From contig OX359191.1 in NCBI GenBank assembly GCA_947172415.1, positions 4,526,001 to 4,590,000 of the forward strand: a DNA stretch of 64,000 bases, read 5' to 3'. The position numbers and the translations under genes are program-made. Below the pieces are notes generated by a model. It worked only from the letters and a program-made list of their open reading frames with translations. It did not search any database and was not told the origin of the DNA. The DNA comes from Chondrosia reniformis (Eukaryota; Porifera; Demospongiae; Chondrillida; Chondrillidae). This document shows, in pieces, positions 1 through 11,565 of the stretch (its first letter is position 1; each line of letters opens with the position of its first letter).

Positions 1-880
1 GTGACTTCCTAAGTAGATTTACATTTAGGTCCCCTCAGATTAAAACCTCATGCCACATCGATAGACCATGCTGGATTATATTGAAAAGGGAGTGCAAGGC
101 ACGGTTAGTAGATGAAGATGGTGGCCTTTAGATGTTGCATAGCAACATGGGTGCTTGAAGTAAAGGATGCTTGACTTCTAGCAGTTGTACCTCAAGATCT
201 GATAAAGGAGAGTCTGATGGTGTAGAAATTACGGATGCAGAGCACTGTAGACCTCTGGAGATGTAGGTTAATAGCCCCCCTCCATGATGGTTCCTATCAG
301 CTCTATGTAATGTATACCCTTTATTGTTGACAATATCATCTGGGATGGAAGGATCTAGCCACGTTTCACAAAGGGTAATAATGGTGGGCTTCTGGGTTTT
401 TATTAAAAGGCTAATTTCATCAATTGATGGCAGAAGACTTCTTACGTTAGCACTGAAGACTTTGAAAACAATTTTTGAGGAATTGGGTAGAGAATCTAGT
501 TTGCAAGAGGATCCTACCGGCCTCGTAAGTGAAGAATTAGCCACAGCGGTAGAGTCATTTAGGTTACCAGCAGTTTCAGTAGAGTTACTAAGAAAGTTAA
601 GATCATTACAAGATGTAAAAGGAAGTTCATGAAGTAGACATCTGTGACAAAACCACTCACGCTTGTCCAGCTTATTGTATTGCTTTGGTGTTAGATTGCT
701 ACAGTGTAGATGGCCCTCTTTTCACACCTCGAGCATTTGATGGCTTTTTGACTGCAGTGCACTTCCTTTTGGCAAAATGTGCAGGGATAGCGATTTCTTG
801 GTCCCGGATTAGTTTCTATATCTCCACTTAGGATGATAAGTATAATACCACGGACTATCCCAGTTGGCTTGTGGCTGGTT
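1..880 (-). pseudogene. CR1-like LINE fragment: 2A motif, PHD-type finger, EEP endonuclease
   Basis: This is the N-terminal part of a non-LTR retrotransposon polyprotein, read on the minus strand and cut by the window edge. In order it shows a 2A-like motif (799-825), a cysteine-rich finger with C-x2-C, C-x2-C, H-x2-C and a final W-F-C-x2-C (about 780 to 640), then the start of an AP-endonuclease-like (EEP) domain whose open stretch is 128-544. EEP features are SANVRSLLPSIDEI, CETWLDPSIPD and GGGLLTYI. A frameshift lies near 715-725 inside the finger. The open frame stops at 128, yet the same frame resumes with RPPSS, so the expected Tyr of an IYRPP motif has become a stop codon. A second stop precedes the GDLN metal-binding motif near 30-40. 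PHD plus EEP is typical of CR1-group LINEs. The element is a dead copy; RT would lie beyond base 1. Confidence 0.82.
799..825 (-). other. 2A-like ribosome-skipping motif (LINE copy)
   Basis: The minus strand reads L-S-G-D-I-E-T-N-P-G-P, which matches the 2A consensus D-[V/I]-E-x-N-P-G-P. It is in frame with the first cysteines of the downstream finger and follows a short hydrophobic run (IILIILS). In known 2A peptides the ribosome skips the final Gly-Pro bond, giving two products. 2A-like sequences at the N-terminus of CR1-like LINEs are known from sea urchin, so this placement is expected for the family. Confidence 0.8.
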
Positions 881-1182
881 TCCGCGCTCGTCCGTACCCC
901 TGATTGACGACACCTTGATGCGAAGGCAATCTCAGAGCTGGATGATATCGCTTACGGGGAAAAAAGGATGGAGCGAGGGTCAATATCACTAATATTATCA
1001 TTCCTTACGATTTGTCGTGGGAATTGGAGGCTGTGGTTCCGAGCTGACAAGAGGATGGGTATTGTCCAGTTCAACCCCCCGACGGAGCAGGGTGCTTAGC
1101 CCCTCATGTGGCCTCCTGTGGCTAAATCAGCCTCCCTGACAGCATGGGCTAACCCCCCGTCTGGCAGATTCACTGGGTTACG

Positions 1183-2990
1183 TTGTGCCATGAGAATGAC
1201 AATTTTCAAGACAGGCTGTGGCCTAGGTGCACCAGTGGTGAAGAAAACCCTGGTTCAACCAGAATAGGTGATTCCACTGGTGCCTCACAGGTAGATGTAC
1301 CTGAATGTAATAGCTTTTCTTCGGTCCCCATGACGGGCCAACCAGCCCTATGGACAGAGGAAATGGTTTAGGCACTAATTGATTGCTATGAGCGATCTGA
1401 ACCCAAAAGAGGTGGCTATCAGATGCGTTTAGAGCGGGAATGGCTGAGCAAATACCCACATTTGCCTCAGACCGGTCGAACCCTTGCCTTCCAAGCCAAA
1501 AGGAACTTGGTAGGAGACAGAGTACTGCAAGTAACTGGTAGCCAAGATTTAGATTTGGTTAATGATGCACCGCAAGGTGCCTCTAGAAGGAGAAGGATCC
1601 AAGGGGTGATCTGGAACCTTCAGAGGGATAATATCCTCATGGAGCTCTACCGAGAAAGTAAGCCCATGGAAAAGGGGTATGCCGTGTGGTTGTACCAGGC
1701 TTGGAATGCTAAAATGCCAGACCATAAAACCACAAAGGTAGCGCTAACTACGAGAATTAGTAGAATCCGAAGAGGTCAAGGTCTCTCGAGACTAAACCTT
1801 GTGGAACCTGATTCTTGTGGTTTAGCCACCCTAACTGAGACTGTGGAGGAAGGTGTGGGAGCCCAGGGGCAGGGGGAGCTTCACCAAGTTCAGGCTGTGA
1901 CTGAACAAAATGGTGAGCTGCCTGCAGACCCTGTTGAAACTCCTACAAATGATCATCCTAGTCCCAGGACAAGTGGCAATGATCAACTGATGCAACTTTT
2001 AGGCAAAGCAAAAGATGCCTGTCTCCGAAAGAAACCTGGAGATTTCTCTGACAGAAAACCCTGTGGGGCGGTGCGGTTCAACCATGTTGATACGGCACTG
2101 CTTCAGGAGGCCAATGATTGGGTGGAGAAAGAGTGGCAGGAAGGCCCTAGGTCGGCCTGGCACCTGAACTGCCTAGTCTACTCGGTTGCTATGGCTGTGA
2201 GGGGAAAACAACCTACCAATCGCAGCCATGCAACCAGGGAAGGAAATCAGATAATCAGAAGGGAGGTAAGGGACAGGAAGGTCACATAAGTGACAGGAAG
2301 GCCAAAGGCCTTAGGTTTAGAAGACTGCTTGCCTGGTTGGATGTGGAAATAGCGCGTCAACAGAGTAATAATCCTATGACCAAACGCCAGAAAGTACTCC
2401 GAAGAAAGCTTAGGAGGGAGTTCCATTCATTAAACCTGAATGTGCTGATCAGAGCTCGGGAACAGACACTGGGAAAACTCAGGGTCTGGACCCTACAAGA
2501 GCGAAAATCGGCTGAACGCAGGAAATTCCAGGAACAAAACCACCTTTGGAATACCCAAAGGAAGTTCCAGATGAATGGCAATATTCCAACCTCCAATGAA
2601 GCTCCTTCAATTGAGGTAGTAAGAGACTTTTGGACAAAGATTGTAGGCATTGTTGGTAAGGTCAACAAAGACGACCCAGGGGTGAAAGAATGGCTAAAGG
2701 AAACCAAGAAGAGGGTGGGTAGAACCTCCTCTGAAGGGCCCGATAGCATTGATGAGACCAAACTGAGGAAAGCCTTGAAAAAGGCAAAAAGCTGGTCAGC
2801 CCCTGGGCCGGATGGCATCCACACTTTTTGGTGGAAAGCACTCCCCTCTGTACAGTGTGCCTTGGCAGATGTACTACGGAGGGTGGTGAGCGGAGATCTG
2901 TCAGTCCCAGACTGGTTTACAAGGAGTATTATTAGGATTAGGAGTATTCCCATAGTACAATTCTCAGGGCGACGGCGAAGAGCACTTTAG
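1183..2990 (+). pseudogene. 5' half of a LINE: SANT/Myb-like segment to start of RT
   Basis: Three open stretches (1183-1371, 1423-2289, 2337-2990) form one broken polyprotein. The first two share a frame and are split only by a TAG at 1369-1371; a frameshift near 2285 joins the second to the third, close to a short duplication of gacaggaag. The N-terminus contains a tryptophan- and leucine-spaced block (WTEEM...ALIDCYERSEP...GY..RLEREW) resembling SANT/Myb-like DNA-binding segments of LINEs with restriction-like endonucleases. The third part ends with SWSAPGPDGIHTFWWKAL, the usual entry motif of a LINE reverse transcriptase. Coding similarity ends soon after, near 2935, and the minisatellite begins near 3000. 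No catalytic RT motif remains. The C-terminal half of a similar LINE lies at 53578-54690 in the opposite orientation. Exact clade (R2, NeSL or other) cannot be decided here. Confidence 0.75.
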
Positions 2991-3002
2991 CTGCGTACGC
3001 CA

Positions 3003-6000
3003 TTTTTTCACACTAGATGTGTGTACTAGTGTTATGTACGAGTTGAATGGACCAGTTGTACGTACTAGTTGTATGTATTAGTTGTATGGTCTAGTTCCCT
3101 GTACTAGTTGTAGAACTAGTTGAATGTAATAGTTGTATTTTCGAATTGTATGTACTAGTTACATGTACTGGTTGTAAAAAGAAGTTCTATGTACTAGTTT
3201 TATGTACTAGTTATAGTACTAGTTGTAAGTTCTAGTTATAGTACTAGTTGTATGTACTAGTTGTATATACGACTAATATGTACTAGTTGTATGTACCTGT
3301 TGTATGTAACTATTTGTATGAACTATATGTATGTACTTGTTCCATGTACTAGTTCTATGTACTAGTTATAGTACTAGTTTTAAGTACTAGTTGTATATAC
3401 TTGCTGTATGTACTTGTTGTAGGTCCTCTTTGTATGCACTATTTGTATGTACTATTTGTATGTACTAGTTGTAGGAACTAGTTCTGTCTACTAGTTGGAT
3501 ACTCTAGTTCCATGTACTAGTTGTATTTACTAACTGGTCGTATATACTAGTTGTAGGTAGTCATTGTTTGTACTAGTGGTGTGCGCGAGTTATATTTAGA
3601 AATTGTAAGTACTAGTTGTATTTACTAGTTGAATGTACAAGTTTTATGTACTAGATGTATGTACTTGTTGCAGGTGCTAGTTGTATGTACCAGTGGTGTT
3701 AACTAGTTGTATGTACTAGTTGTATGTAATAGTTCCATGTACTAGTTGTATGTACTAGTTCCACGTACTTGTTCTATGAACTAGTTGTATGTTCTAGTTG
3801 TGAGTACAAGTTGTATATACTAATTTTGTGTACTACTTGTATGATCCAGTTGTGTGTACTAGTTGGTTGTACTAGTTGTTTGTACTAGTTGTATGTACTA
3901 GTTGTAGAAACTAGTTGTGTCTACTAGTTGGATACTCTAGTTTTATGTACTAGTTGTAGAACTAGGTGAATGTACTATTAGTATGTATTAGTTGTATGTA
4001 CTAGTTGTATGTGCTAGTTTTATTTACCAGTTGCATTTAATAATTGCATTAACTAACTGGTAGTACTAGTTGTGGGTACTCGTTGTATGTACTTGTGGTA
4101 TGCACTAGTTATATTTACTAATTGTAAGTACTAGTTGAATGTATGAGTTGTATGTACTAGTTATATGTACTAGTTGAATTTACTAGTTGTAAGTACTTGT
4201 TGTATGTACAAGTTGCATGAACTAGTTGTACATACTAGTAGTGTGAACTAGTTGTACGTACTAGTAGTGTGAACTAGTTGTGTAAACCAGTTGTATGAAC
4301 TAGTTGTATGTACTAGTTGTAGTACCAGTTGTATGTACTAGTTGTATGTACTTTCCATATAAACTAGTTTTATTTAGCTGTAGTTGTATGTTCGAGTTCT
4401 ATGTACTAGTTGTAGTACTAGTTGTAGAACTAGTTGTATGTACTAGTTGTATGTATTAATTATATTTACTAAATGTAGGTACTTGATGTATGTTCTAGTT
4501 GGATGTACTAGTTGGATGTACTAGTTGGATGTCCTGGTTGTATGTACTGGTTGTATATACTAGTTGTATGTACTAGAACTAATTTTATTTAGTATATACT
4601 AGTTCTATGTACTAGTTTTATGTAGTGGTTTATGTACTAATTGCATGTACTAGTTGTATGCACTTGTTGTATGTTCTGGTTTTGTGCAGGTTATGTTTAC
4701 TATATGTATGTACTGGTTGCATGAACTAATTTTATATACTAGCTGTAGTACCAGTAGAATGTGCTTGTTGTATGTAGTTTTTGGATGTACTATATTTTTG
4801 TACTAGTTGTATGTACTAGTTGTAGGTTTTCCTACTAGATATAGTAGGTCCTAGGTGTGTTTAATGGTTTTATAAATTAGTTGTATGTACTAGCTGTAAT
4901 TACTACTTGGATGTACTAGTGGTATGTAGCAGTTGTATGTACCAGTTGTATGTTCTAGAACTAGTTATATTTACTAGTTATAGGTACTAGGTCTATGTAC
5001 TAATTGTATGTAGCGGTTTCATGTACTAATTGTAAGTACTAGTTGTATGTACTAGTTGTATGTACTAGTTGAATGTTCTAGTTTTGTGCAGATTTTGTGT
5101 GCTATTTGTATGTACTAGTTGTATGTTCTAGTTTTGTGCAGATTGTGTGTACTATTTGTATGTACTAGTTGTTGAACTAGTTTTATACACTTTGTGTATG
5201 TACTAGTTGTGTGTACTAGCTTTTAGGACTAGTTCTATGTACTAGTTGTGGTACTAGTATAATTTACTAGTTGTATGTACTCGTCGGATGTACTAGTTGT
5301 ATGTACTATGTTTATGTGCTAGTTATATGTGTATGTAGTAGGTATATATACAATTTGTATGTACTAGTTAATTGCACCAGTTGTATATACAAGCTGTATC
5401 TAATAGTTGTAGGTTCAACTACTAGTTACACTAGGTGCTAGGTGTGTACTACTTGTATGAACTACATGTTTGTACTATTTGTATGCACTAATTGTATTTA
5501 CTAGTTGTCTGTTCTAGTAGTAATTACTACTTGTATGTACTAGTTGAATAACTAGTAGTATTTACTAGTTGTATGTACTAGAACTAATTATATTTACTAG
5601 TTGTAGGCACTAGTTTTATGAACTAGTTGTATGTAGTGGTTTTATGTACTAATGTATGTACTAATTGTGTGGGCTTGTTGTATGTTCTAGTTTTGTGCAG
5701 ATTGTGTGTACAATTTGTATGTACTAGTTATATGAAATAGTTATGATGTACTCGTTCTATGTCCTAGTTCTTTACACTAGTTGAAGTACTAGTTCTATGT
5801 ACAAGTTGTATGTACTAGTTGTATGTACTAGTTGTATGGACTAGTTTTGTGTAACAGTTCTATGTAATATTTGTAAGTACTAGTATGTACGAGTTGTATG
5901 TACTAGTTATATGTACTAGTTGAATTTACTAGTTTTAAATACATGTTGTTTGTACAAATTGTGTGAACAATTTCTATGAACTGGTTGTACGTACTAGTTG

Positions 6001-6947
6001 TGTGAACCAGTTGTTTGAACTAGTTGTAGGACCAATTGTATGTAATACTTGTATGTACAAGTTGTAATTACAAGTTATATGTACTAGATGTATGTATTAG
6101 GTGAATACTCGAGTTCTATCTTCTAGTTGTAGTACCAATTGTATATACTAATTGTATGTACTTTCCATATAAACTAGTTTTATGTAACTGTAGTTGTATA
6201 TTCGAGTTCTATGTACTAGTTGTAGTACTAGTTGTAGGAACTAGTTGTATGTACTAGTTGTATGTATTAATTATATTTACTAAATGTAGGTACTTGATGT
6301 ATGTTCTAGTTGGATGTACTAGTTGGATGTACTAGTTGGATATACTGGTTGTATGTACTAGTTGTATGTACTAGTTGTATGTACTAGTTGTAGGAACTCG
6401 TTCTGTACACTAGTTAGAGACTCTAGTTTTATGTACTAGTCGTAGTACTAGGTGAATGAACTATTAGTATGTACAAGTTGTATGTACTAGATGTATGTGC
6501 TAGTAATATTTACCAGTTGTATTTAAAAGTTGAATTAACTAACTGATAGCACTAGTTGTAGGTACTCGTTGTATGTAGTAGTGATATGTGCTGGTTATAT
6601 TTACTAATTGTAAGTACTAGTTGTATGTATGAGTTGTAGTTGAATTTACTAGTTATAAGGACATGTTGTATGTACAAGTTGTATGAACTCCTTCTATGAA
6701 CTAGTTGTACGTACCAGTCGTGTGAACTAGTTGTGTGAACCAGTTGTTTGAACTAGTTGTATGTACTAGTTGTATGTACTAGTTATATTTACTAGATGTA
6801 GGTGCTAGATGTATTTTCTAGTTGAATGAACTAGTTGTATGTACTAGTTGTATGAACTAGTTGTATGTACTATTTTTATGTACTAGTTGGATGTACTGGT
6901 TGTATCAACTAGTAGTATATACTAGTAGTAGGAATTGGTTTTGTGAA
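3003..6947 (+). repeat. Degenerate 13-bp minisatellite, forward orientation
   Basis: The unit is TAGTTGTATGTAC (13 bp), repeated with many substitutions and small indels. Short reading frames across it are by-products. Longer segments are duplicated inside it: a block around 4290-4560 recurs at about 6100-6370, offset by 1810 bp (shared landmark CTTTCCATATAAACTAG at 4351 and 6161). Confidence 0.95.
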
Positions 6948-6950
6948 ATA

Positions 6951-7478
6951 CAGTTCATTCCACTTTATTTGAATTCGTTTTCAACTAAATTTCGTCTATT
7001 TCAAAAAGAACTCTGGTTACCTGTTTAGTCCCAGTACATCAATTTTGCTGGGAATTTTCGTTAATTTTGTAGAGAATACGGAAGTATTTCAACACAAATA
7101 AGCGAGCTCAAAGTTATTTAGGAGGCAATCACACCTTTAACGGTTAAGAATTTTAGCTAAATCGTAATTAATCAGGGTTAATCAGGGTCTCAATAGGGTG
7201 TTATTCTCTAGCTATACAACATTCACGGTACCAATCACTTATTCTGGAACGAAAACTAGAGATTATCGATCTCGTGGACAACGCTCCATCTGGAAAAAAG
7301 AAAAAAGACACTGCTACTGCTACCTGGCTGCGTAATTTTCTCTTTTTCATTATATTTCAAATGTATATTTGGTGTTTAGACATCCTTTTGCTATTTTGTA
7401 CATAATCCAAATTCAAAATTCCTGTTATTTCAAATTTTTCCTGATTCCCTGGAGATTCGAATTAGGTGGACTGCACTG
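6951..7478. mobile_element. TA-flanked MITE (Tc1/mariner or pogo-like ends)
   Basis: A 528-bp segment without coding capacity interrupts the minisatellite. It begins CAGTTCATTCCAC and ends GGTGGACTGCACTG, which are imperfect inverted repeats, and is flanked by TA on both sides (6949-6950, 7479-7480). TA duplication and CAGT-type ends suit Tc1/mariner or pogo-like non-autonomous elements. Most of it (about 6951-7370) matches, in inverse orientation, 34630-35446 next to Helitron 2. Confidence 0.7.
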
Positions 7479-8031
7479 TAATTGGATACTCTAGTTGTAT
7501 GTACTAGTTGTAGTACAAGTTCAAAGTTCTAGTTGAATGTACTAGTTGTATGTACTAGTTTTAGTACTAGTTGTATGTACTAGTTTTATAAACTAGTTTT
7601 ATGTGCTAGTTGTATGTACTAGTTTAATGTGCTAGTTATATTTACTAGTTGTTAGTACTAATTGTATATACTAGCGGTCAGTATTAGTTGTAGGTCCTCG
7701 TCATTGACTAGTTGAATGTACTAGTTATACTTACTAGTTGTAAGTACTGGTTGTTTGTTCTAGTTGTATGTACTACTTATATGTACTAGTTGGAGGACTT
7801 GTTTAAAGTACTAGTTGTATGTAGTAGTTGTATGTACGAGTTGTATGAACTAGTTGAATGCACTAGATGTATGTACTAGTTTAATGTACTAGTTGTAAGT
7901 ACAAGTTGTGTGTACAAGTTGTATGAACTAGTTGTTTGTTAGTACTATGTACTAGTTGTATGAACTAGTTGTATGAACTAGTTGTATGAACTAGTTGTAT
8001 GAACTAGTTGTATGAACTAGTTTTATTAGCT
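7479..8031 (+). repeat. 13-bp minisatellite, forward orientation
   Basis: Continuation of the same array beyond the MITE. The last 70 bases (about 7955-8025) are near-perfect copies of TGTATGAACTAGT, a recent local expansion of a variant unit. Confidence 0.92.
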
Positions 8032-8548
8032 GTGGCAGCCTTTATATTGTTTTCATTTGCCGATTACGTTGTATGGCGTCATGTTACGGAAAGATATATA
8101 TATATAATACGGGTTGATACTCCACTAGTATAACACTTAATTTATACGGCAATGTATGTCTAATACAGGTTCAGACGGAATTATTATAACACTTAATTTA
8201 TACATCTATACATGGCTTTTGCAAATGGCGGCCTTCATGAAGCTGAAGCTTTTCTATCGTGTTCAGGTCATTTAGGCATCCAGAATCGTTTAGATTCCCA
8301 CTAGATAGTCATATTGTAGCCCAATGAAGTGGTCAAGTACTTTCAGTTAGAAGCGCAATGAAAGAGATAAGTGAGGTTGGTCATAATCCATTAATCCTGT
8401 TTTGATTTAGGTAAATACTCTAATACTGCATGTGTTATGGCACAGTGCAGTCGTACATGCAGTTGTACTAAGTTGTGATTGTTATTTTAAACCAATACAG
8501 AATTTGCGTTATTTGGGCTTCCTAAGACCTATGTCAGTCTAGACTTTC

Positions 8549-9092
8549 TAATGACAGAGGCATTCTAAGTCTGTTTAAAGTTGTTCGAGTGTAGCTTAGC
8601 AGAGGCGTTCTAAGTCTGTCTAAAGTTGTTCAAGTGTAGCTTAGCAGAGGAGTTCTAAGTGTGTCTAAAGTTGTTCGAGTGTAGCTTAGCAGTGGCGTTC
8701 TAAGTCTGTGTAAAGTTGTTCGAGTGTAGCTTAGCAGAGGGGTTCTAAGTCTGTCTAAAGTTGTTGGAGTGTAGCTTAGCAGAGGGGTTCTAAGTCTGTC
8801 TAAAGTTGTTCGTGTGTAGCTTAGCAGAAGGGTTCTATATTTGTCTAAAGTTGTTCGAGTGTAGCTTAGCAGAGGGGTTCTACATTTGTCTAAAGTTGTT
8901 CGAGTGTAACTTGACAGAGGCCTTCTAAGTGTGTCTAAAGTTGTTCGAGTGTAGCTTAGCACAGGGGTTCTACATCTGTCTAAAGTTGTTCAAGTGTAGG
9001 TTAGCAGAGGCGTTTTAAGTCTGTCTAAAGTCGTTCGAGTGTAGCTTAGCAGAGGGGTTATACATTTGTCTAAAGTTGTTCGAGTGTAGATA
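8549..9092 (-). repeat. 45-bp tandem array A
   Basis: About twelve copies of a 45-bp unit containing TCTAAGTCTGTCTAAAG, TTGTTCGAGTGTA and GCTTAGCAGAGG. Because 45 is divisible by three, the minus strand stays open for 110 codons (8630-8962) encoding a 15-residue repeat (SYTRTTLDRLRTPLL). No start context, splice site or flanking domain supports translation. Confidence 0.9.
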
Positions 9093-9834
9093 CACTTACA
9101 TTACAATGTTACATTTACTCAGTAGCGTGAATGAATAATTAGAAGGCCTGTGGCTGCGTATCTTAGTGTTTTAGCTTATCCCTAGCGTGTATGACATAAT
9201 GTACCACTGCATGTGTTTCTATGTAGTATTCTTGCAGTGCTTAGTTGATGTAGACATTCTTTAAATCTATAATTATGGTTGGCAATAGCATAAAAGCGTT
9301 GGTGTGTGCAAGACTTCACTAATTTGTTGGTAATGAGGATATACATTAAAGACTATCTAACAAAGTCTTGGCATCCCTCGTTGCTTGCTGGTTAGTGTTG
9401 AACGTCAACTCATGTTAAATGAGACAAACAAATATATAAAAAATAATAAATCGATATGGAGTTTATGTGGCGCATGAAATGAGCCTTTGGCAGTACCTAC
9501 TATCAATTTGGTGATAACCTTCGCCTTTACAGTAGACTGCAAAGATGAATGTTCAGTTTCAAGCTATATGAACGTCACATAATTCTCACTGTATGACTAT
9601 AAGTTTCTTAAACGTTAAATCTCTAAGGTTGAATAACTGATCAGTAAGGTCAAAATCATATCCCCTTTCGATCCACACTTACGAAGAACTTCCTCTAAGT
9701 TAGATACTTTAGTTGCAATAGAGCTAAGCAGTAAGCATTATTTCCTCTCGTTGTGTTTAGTATAAACACTCTTTGTTTATTATATACACCCTACTGTTTT
9801 GTATAAACATTCTATTAATTAATCACCTTTATAA
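9093..9834. other. Non-coding spacer inside the composite element
   Basis: AT-rich sequence between the two duplicated halves. I see no long reading frame, RNA gene or tandem repeat here. Confidence 0.5.
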
Positions 9835-10369
9835 TATATTGTTTTCATAACGCGATTTATGTATGGCTTTATGTTACGGATATGTATTCATATATATTAA
9901 TATATATATAATACAGGTTAATACGCAACTATTATAACACTTATTTTATACGTCGATATATGTATAATACGAGTTCATACGCAGCTATTGCAACACCTAA
10001 TTTATAGGTCAATACATCGTTTTTGCAAATGGCAGCCGTCAGGGAGCTGAAGCTTTTCTATCATGTTCAGGACACTTTAGCATCCGAAATCATTTGGATT
10101 ATCATTGGATAGCCGTATTGAAGCCCAACGAAGTCGCCAAGTACTTTCAATTAGAAGAGTAATGAAAAATGCAAGTAAGTTTGGTCAATATCTATGAATC
10201 CCCATTTGGTTATAGTAAATACTGTAATACTCCGTCTGTATAGGCCTATGTCATCCTAGAAAGACGTTCTAATGTCTACGATCTGCGTAACATCTGTCAA
10301 TGCTAAGTTATTGTAATTGAAGTTCTACCTGTGCAGCCCGTAGGACTGATTTTGTACAAATATTGAACA

Positions 10370-11150
10370 GAGACGTTCTACGTGTTTGTAAATTTGTACG
10401 TTGTTCGAGTGTAACTTGACAGATGCGTTCTAAGTCTGTCTAAAGTTGTTCGAATGTAGCTTAGCAGAGGGGTTTTAAGTCTGTCTAAAAATGTTCGAGT
10501 GTAGCTTAGCAGAGGGGTTCTAAGTCTGTCTAAAGTTGTTCGTGTGTAGCTTAGCAGAGGGGTTCTAAGTCTGTCTAAAGTTGTTCGTGTGTAGCTTAGC
10601 AGAGGGGTTCTACATTTGTCTAAAGTTGTTCCAGTGCAACTTGACAGAGGCGTTCTAAGTCTGTCTAAAGATGTTCGAGTGTAACTTGACAGAGATGTTC
10701 TAAGTCTGTCTAAAGTTTTTTGAGTGTAGCTTAGCAGAGGAGTTCTAAGTCTGTCTAAAGTTGTTCGAGTGTAGCTTAGTAGAGGGGTTCTAAGTCTGTC
10801 TAAAGTTCTTCGTGTGTAGCTTAGCAGAGGTGTTCTAAGTCTGTCTAAAGTTGTTCGTGTGTAGCTTAGTAGAGGGGTTCTACATTTGTGTAAAGTTGTT
10901 CGAGTGTAACTTGACAGTGGCGTTCTAAGTCTGTCTAAAGATGTTCGAGTGTAACTTGACAGAGGCGTTCTAAGTCTGTCTAAAGATGTTGGAGTGTAAC
11001 TTGACAGAGGCGTTCTAAGTCTGTCTAAAATTGTTCGAGTATAGCTTAGCAGAGGAGTTTTAAGTCTGTCTAAAGTTGTTTGAGTGTAATTTGACAGAGG
11101 CGTTCTAAGTCTGTCTAAAGTTGTATGAGTGTAGCTTGACAGAAGGCATT
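10370..11150 (-). repeat. 45-bp tandem array B
   Basis: About seventeen copies of the same unit as at 8549-9092. Two unit subtypes alternate irregularly: one with GTAGCTTAGCAGAGGGG and one with GTAACTTGACAGAGGCG. Confidence 0.9.
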
Positions 11151-11512
11151 CTACCTGTGTTTGATGTTATCTGAAATTATAGCACTACAACTGTAACTTA
11201 TCACATTGTACAAATTGTGTAGTCAATCATTGTCTTTACTCAACCCTTTTTAATTGCATGTGACATAAAAAGTCCTGTAATGGATTGATCTCATGCTCAT
11301 GAAAGAGAGTTGATTAGACATTAAACAACCTTAAAATTAATATTGGTTAATCGTCTTGACTACCTTTTATTTTCCCGAATCAGGGTACTTGACGAATAAT
11401 AATTAATTACAGAAACAATGCATATATATGTTTATAGTTCTAATGAAAGAAAATGTTCCCTCCTTGGGACACATTTATTGAATGAAACGTCTAAAGGAAA
11501 AAAGAGAAAAAC

Positions 11513-11556
11513 AAGTAGTTCGAGTTCTGGCGCCCCTATGCAAACTCGAACTACTT
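11513..11556. repeat. Perfect 14-bp hairpin, cruciform motif copy 1
   Basis: Arms AAGTAGTTCGAGTT (11513-11526) and AACTCGAACTACTT (11543-11556) pair perfectly around a 16-nt loop containing GGCGCCCC. Related structures occur at 34928-34994 and 52919-52980. Confidence 0.8.
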
Positions 11557-11565
11557 GGCGTATTC

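Larger units (their letters stand above)
8032..11565. mobile_element. Composite repeat element with two 45-bp arrays and a cruciform end
   Basis: The left boundary, with CTGTGGCAGCCTTTATATTG, marks the end of the minisatellite. The segment 8040-8450 is repeated at 9840-10240 (shared landmarks: ATGTTACGGA, TAATACRGGTT, TTGCAAATGGCRGCC, AGCTGAAGCTTTTCTATC). Each is followed by a 45-bp-unit array, so the element holds an internal tandem duplication of about 1.8 kb. The right end carries the hairpin at 11513-11556. A shorter relative without arrays lies inverted at 52917-53310. No transposase is visible; mobility is inferred from the dispersed, bounded copies. Confidence 0.55.

Noticed and set aside
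1230-1260. GEENPGS as a fourth 2A motif in the LINE 5' half
   Set aside because: It lacks the D-[V/I]-E core and the final Pro, so it does not meet the consensus.
8549-9092. Regular repeats as a possible CRISPR array
   Set aside because: Units are directly adjacent without unique spacers, and the window is eukaryotic.
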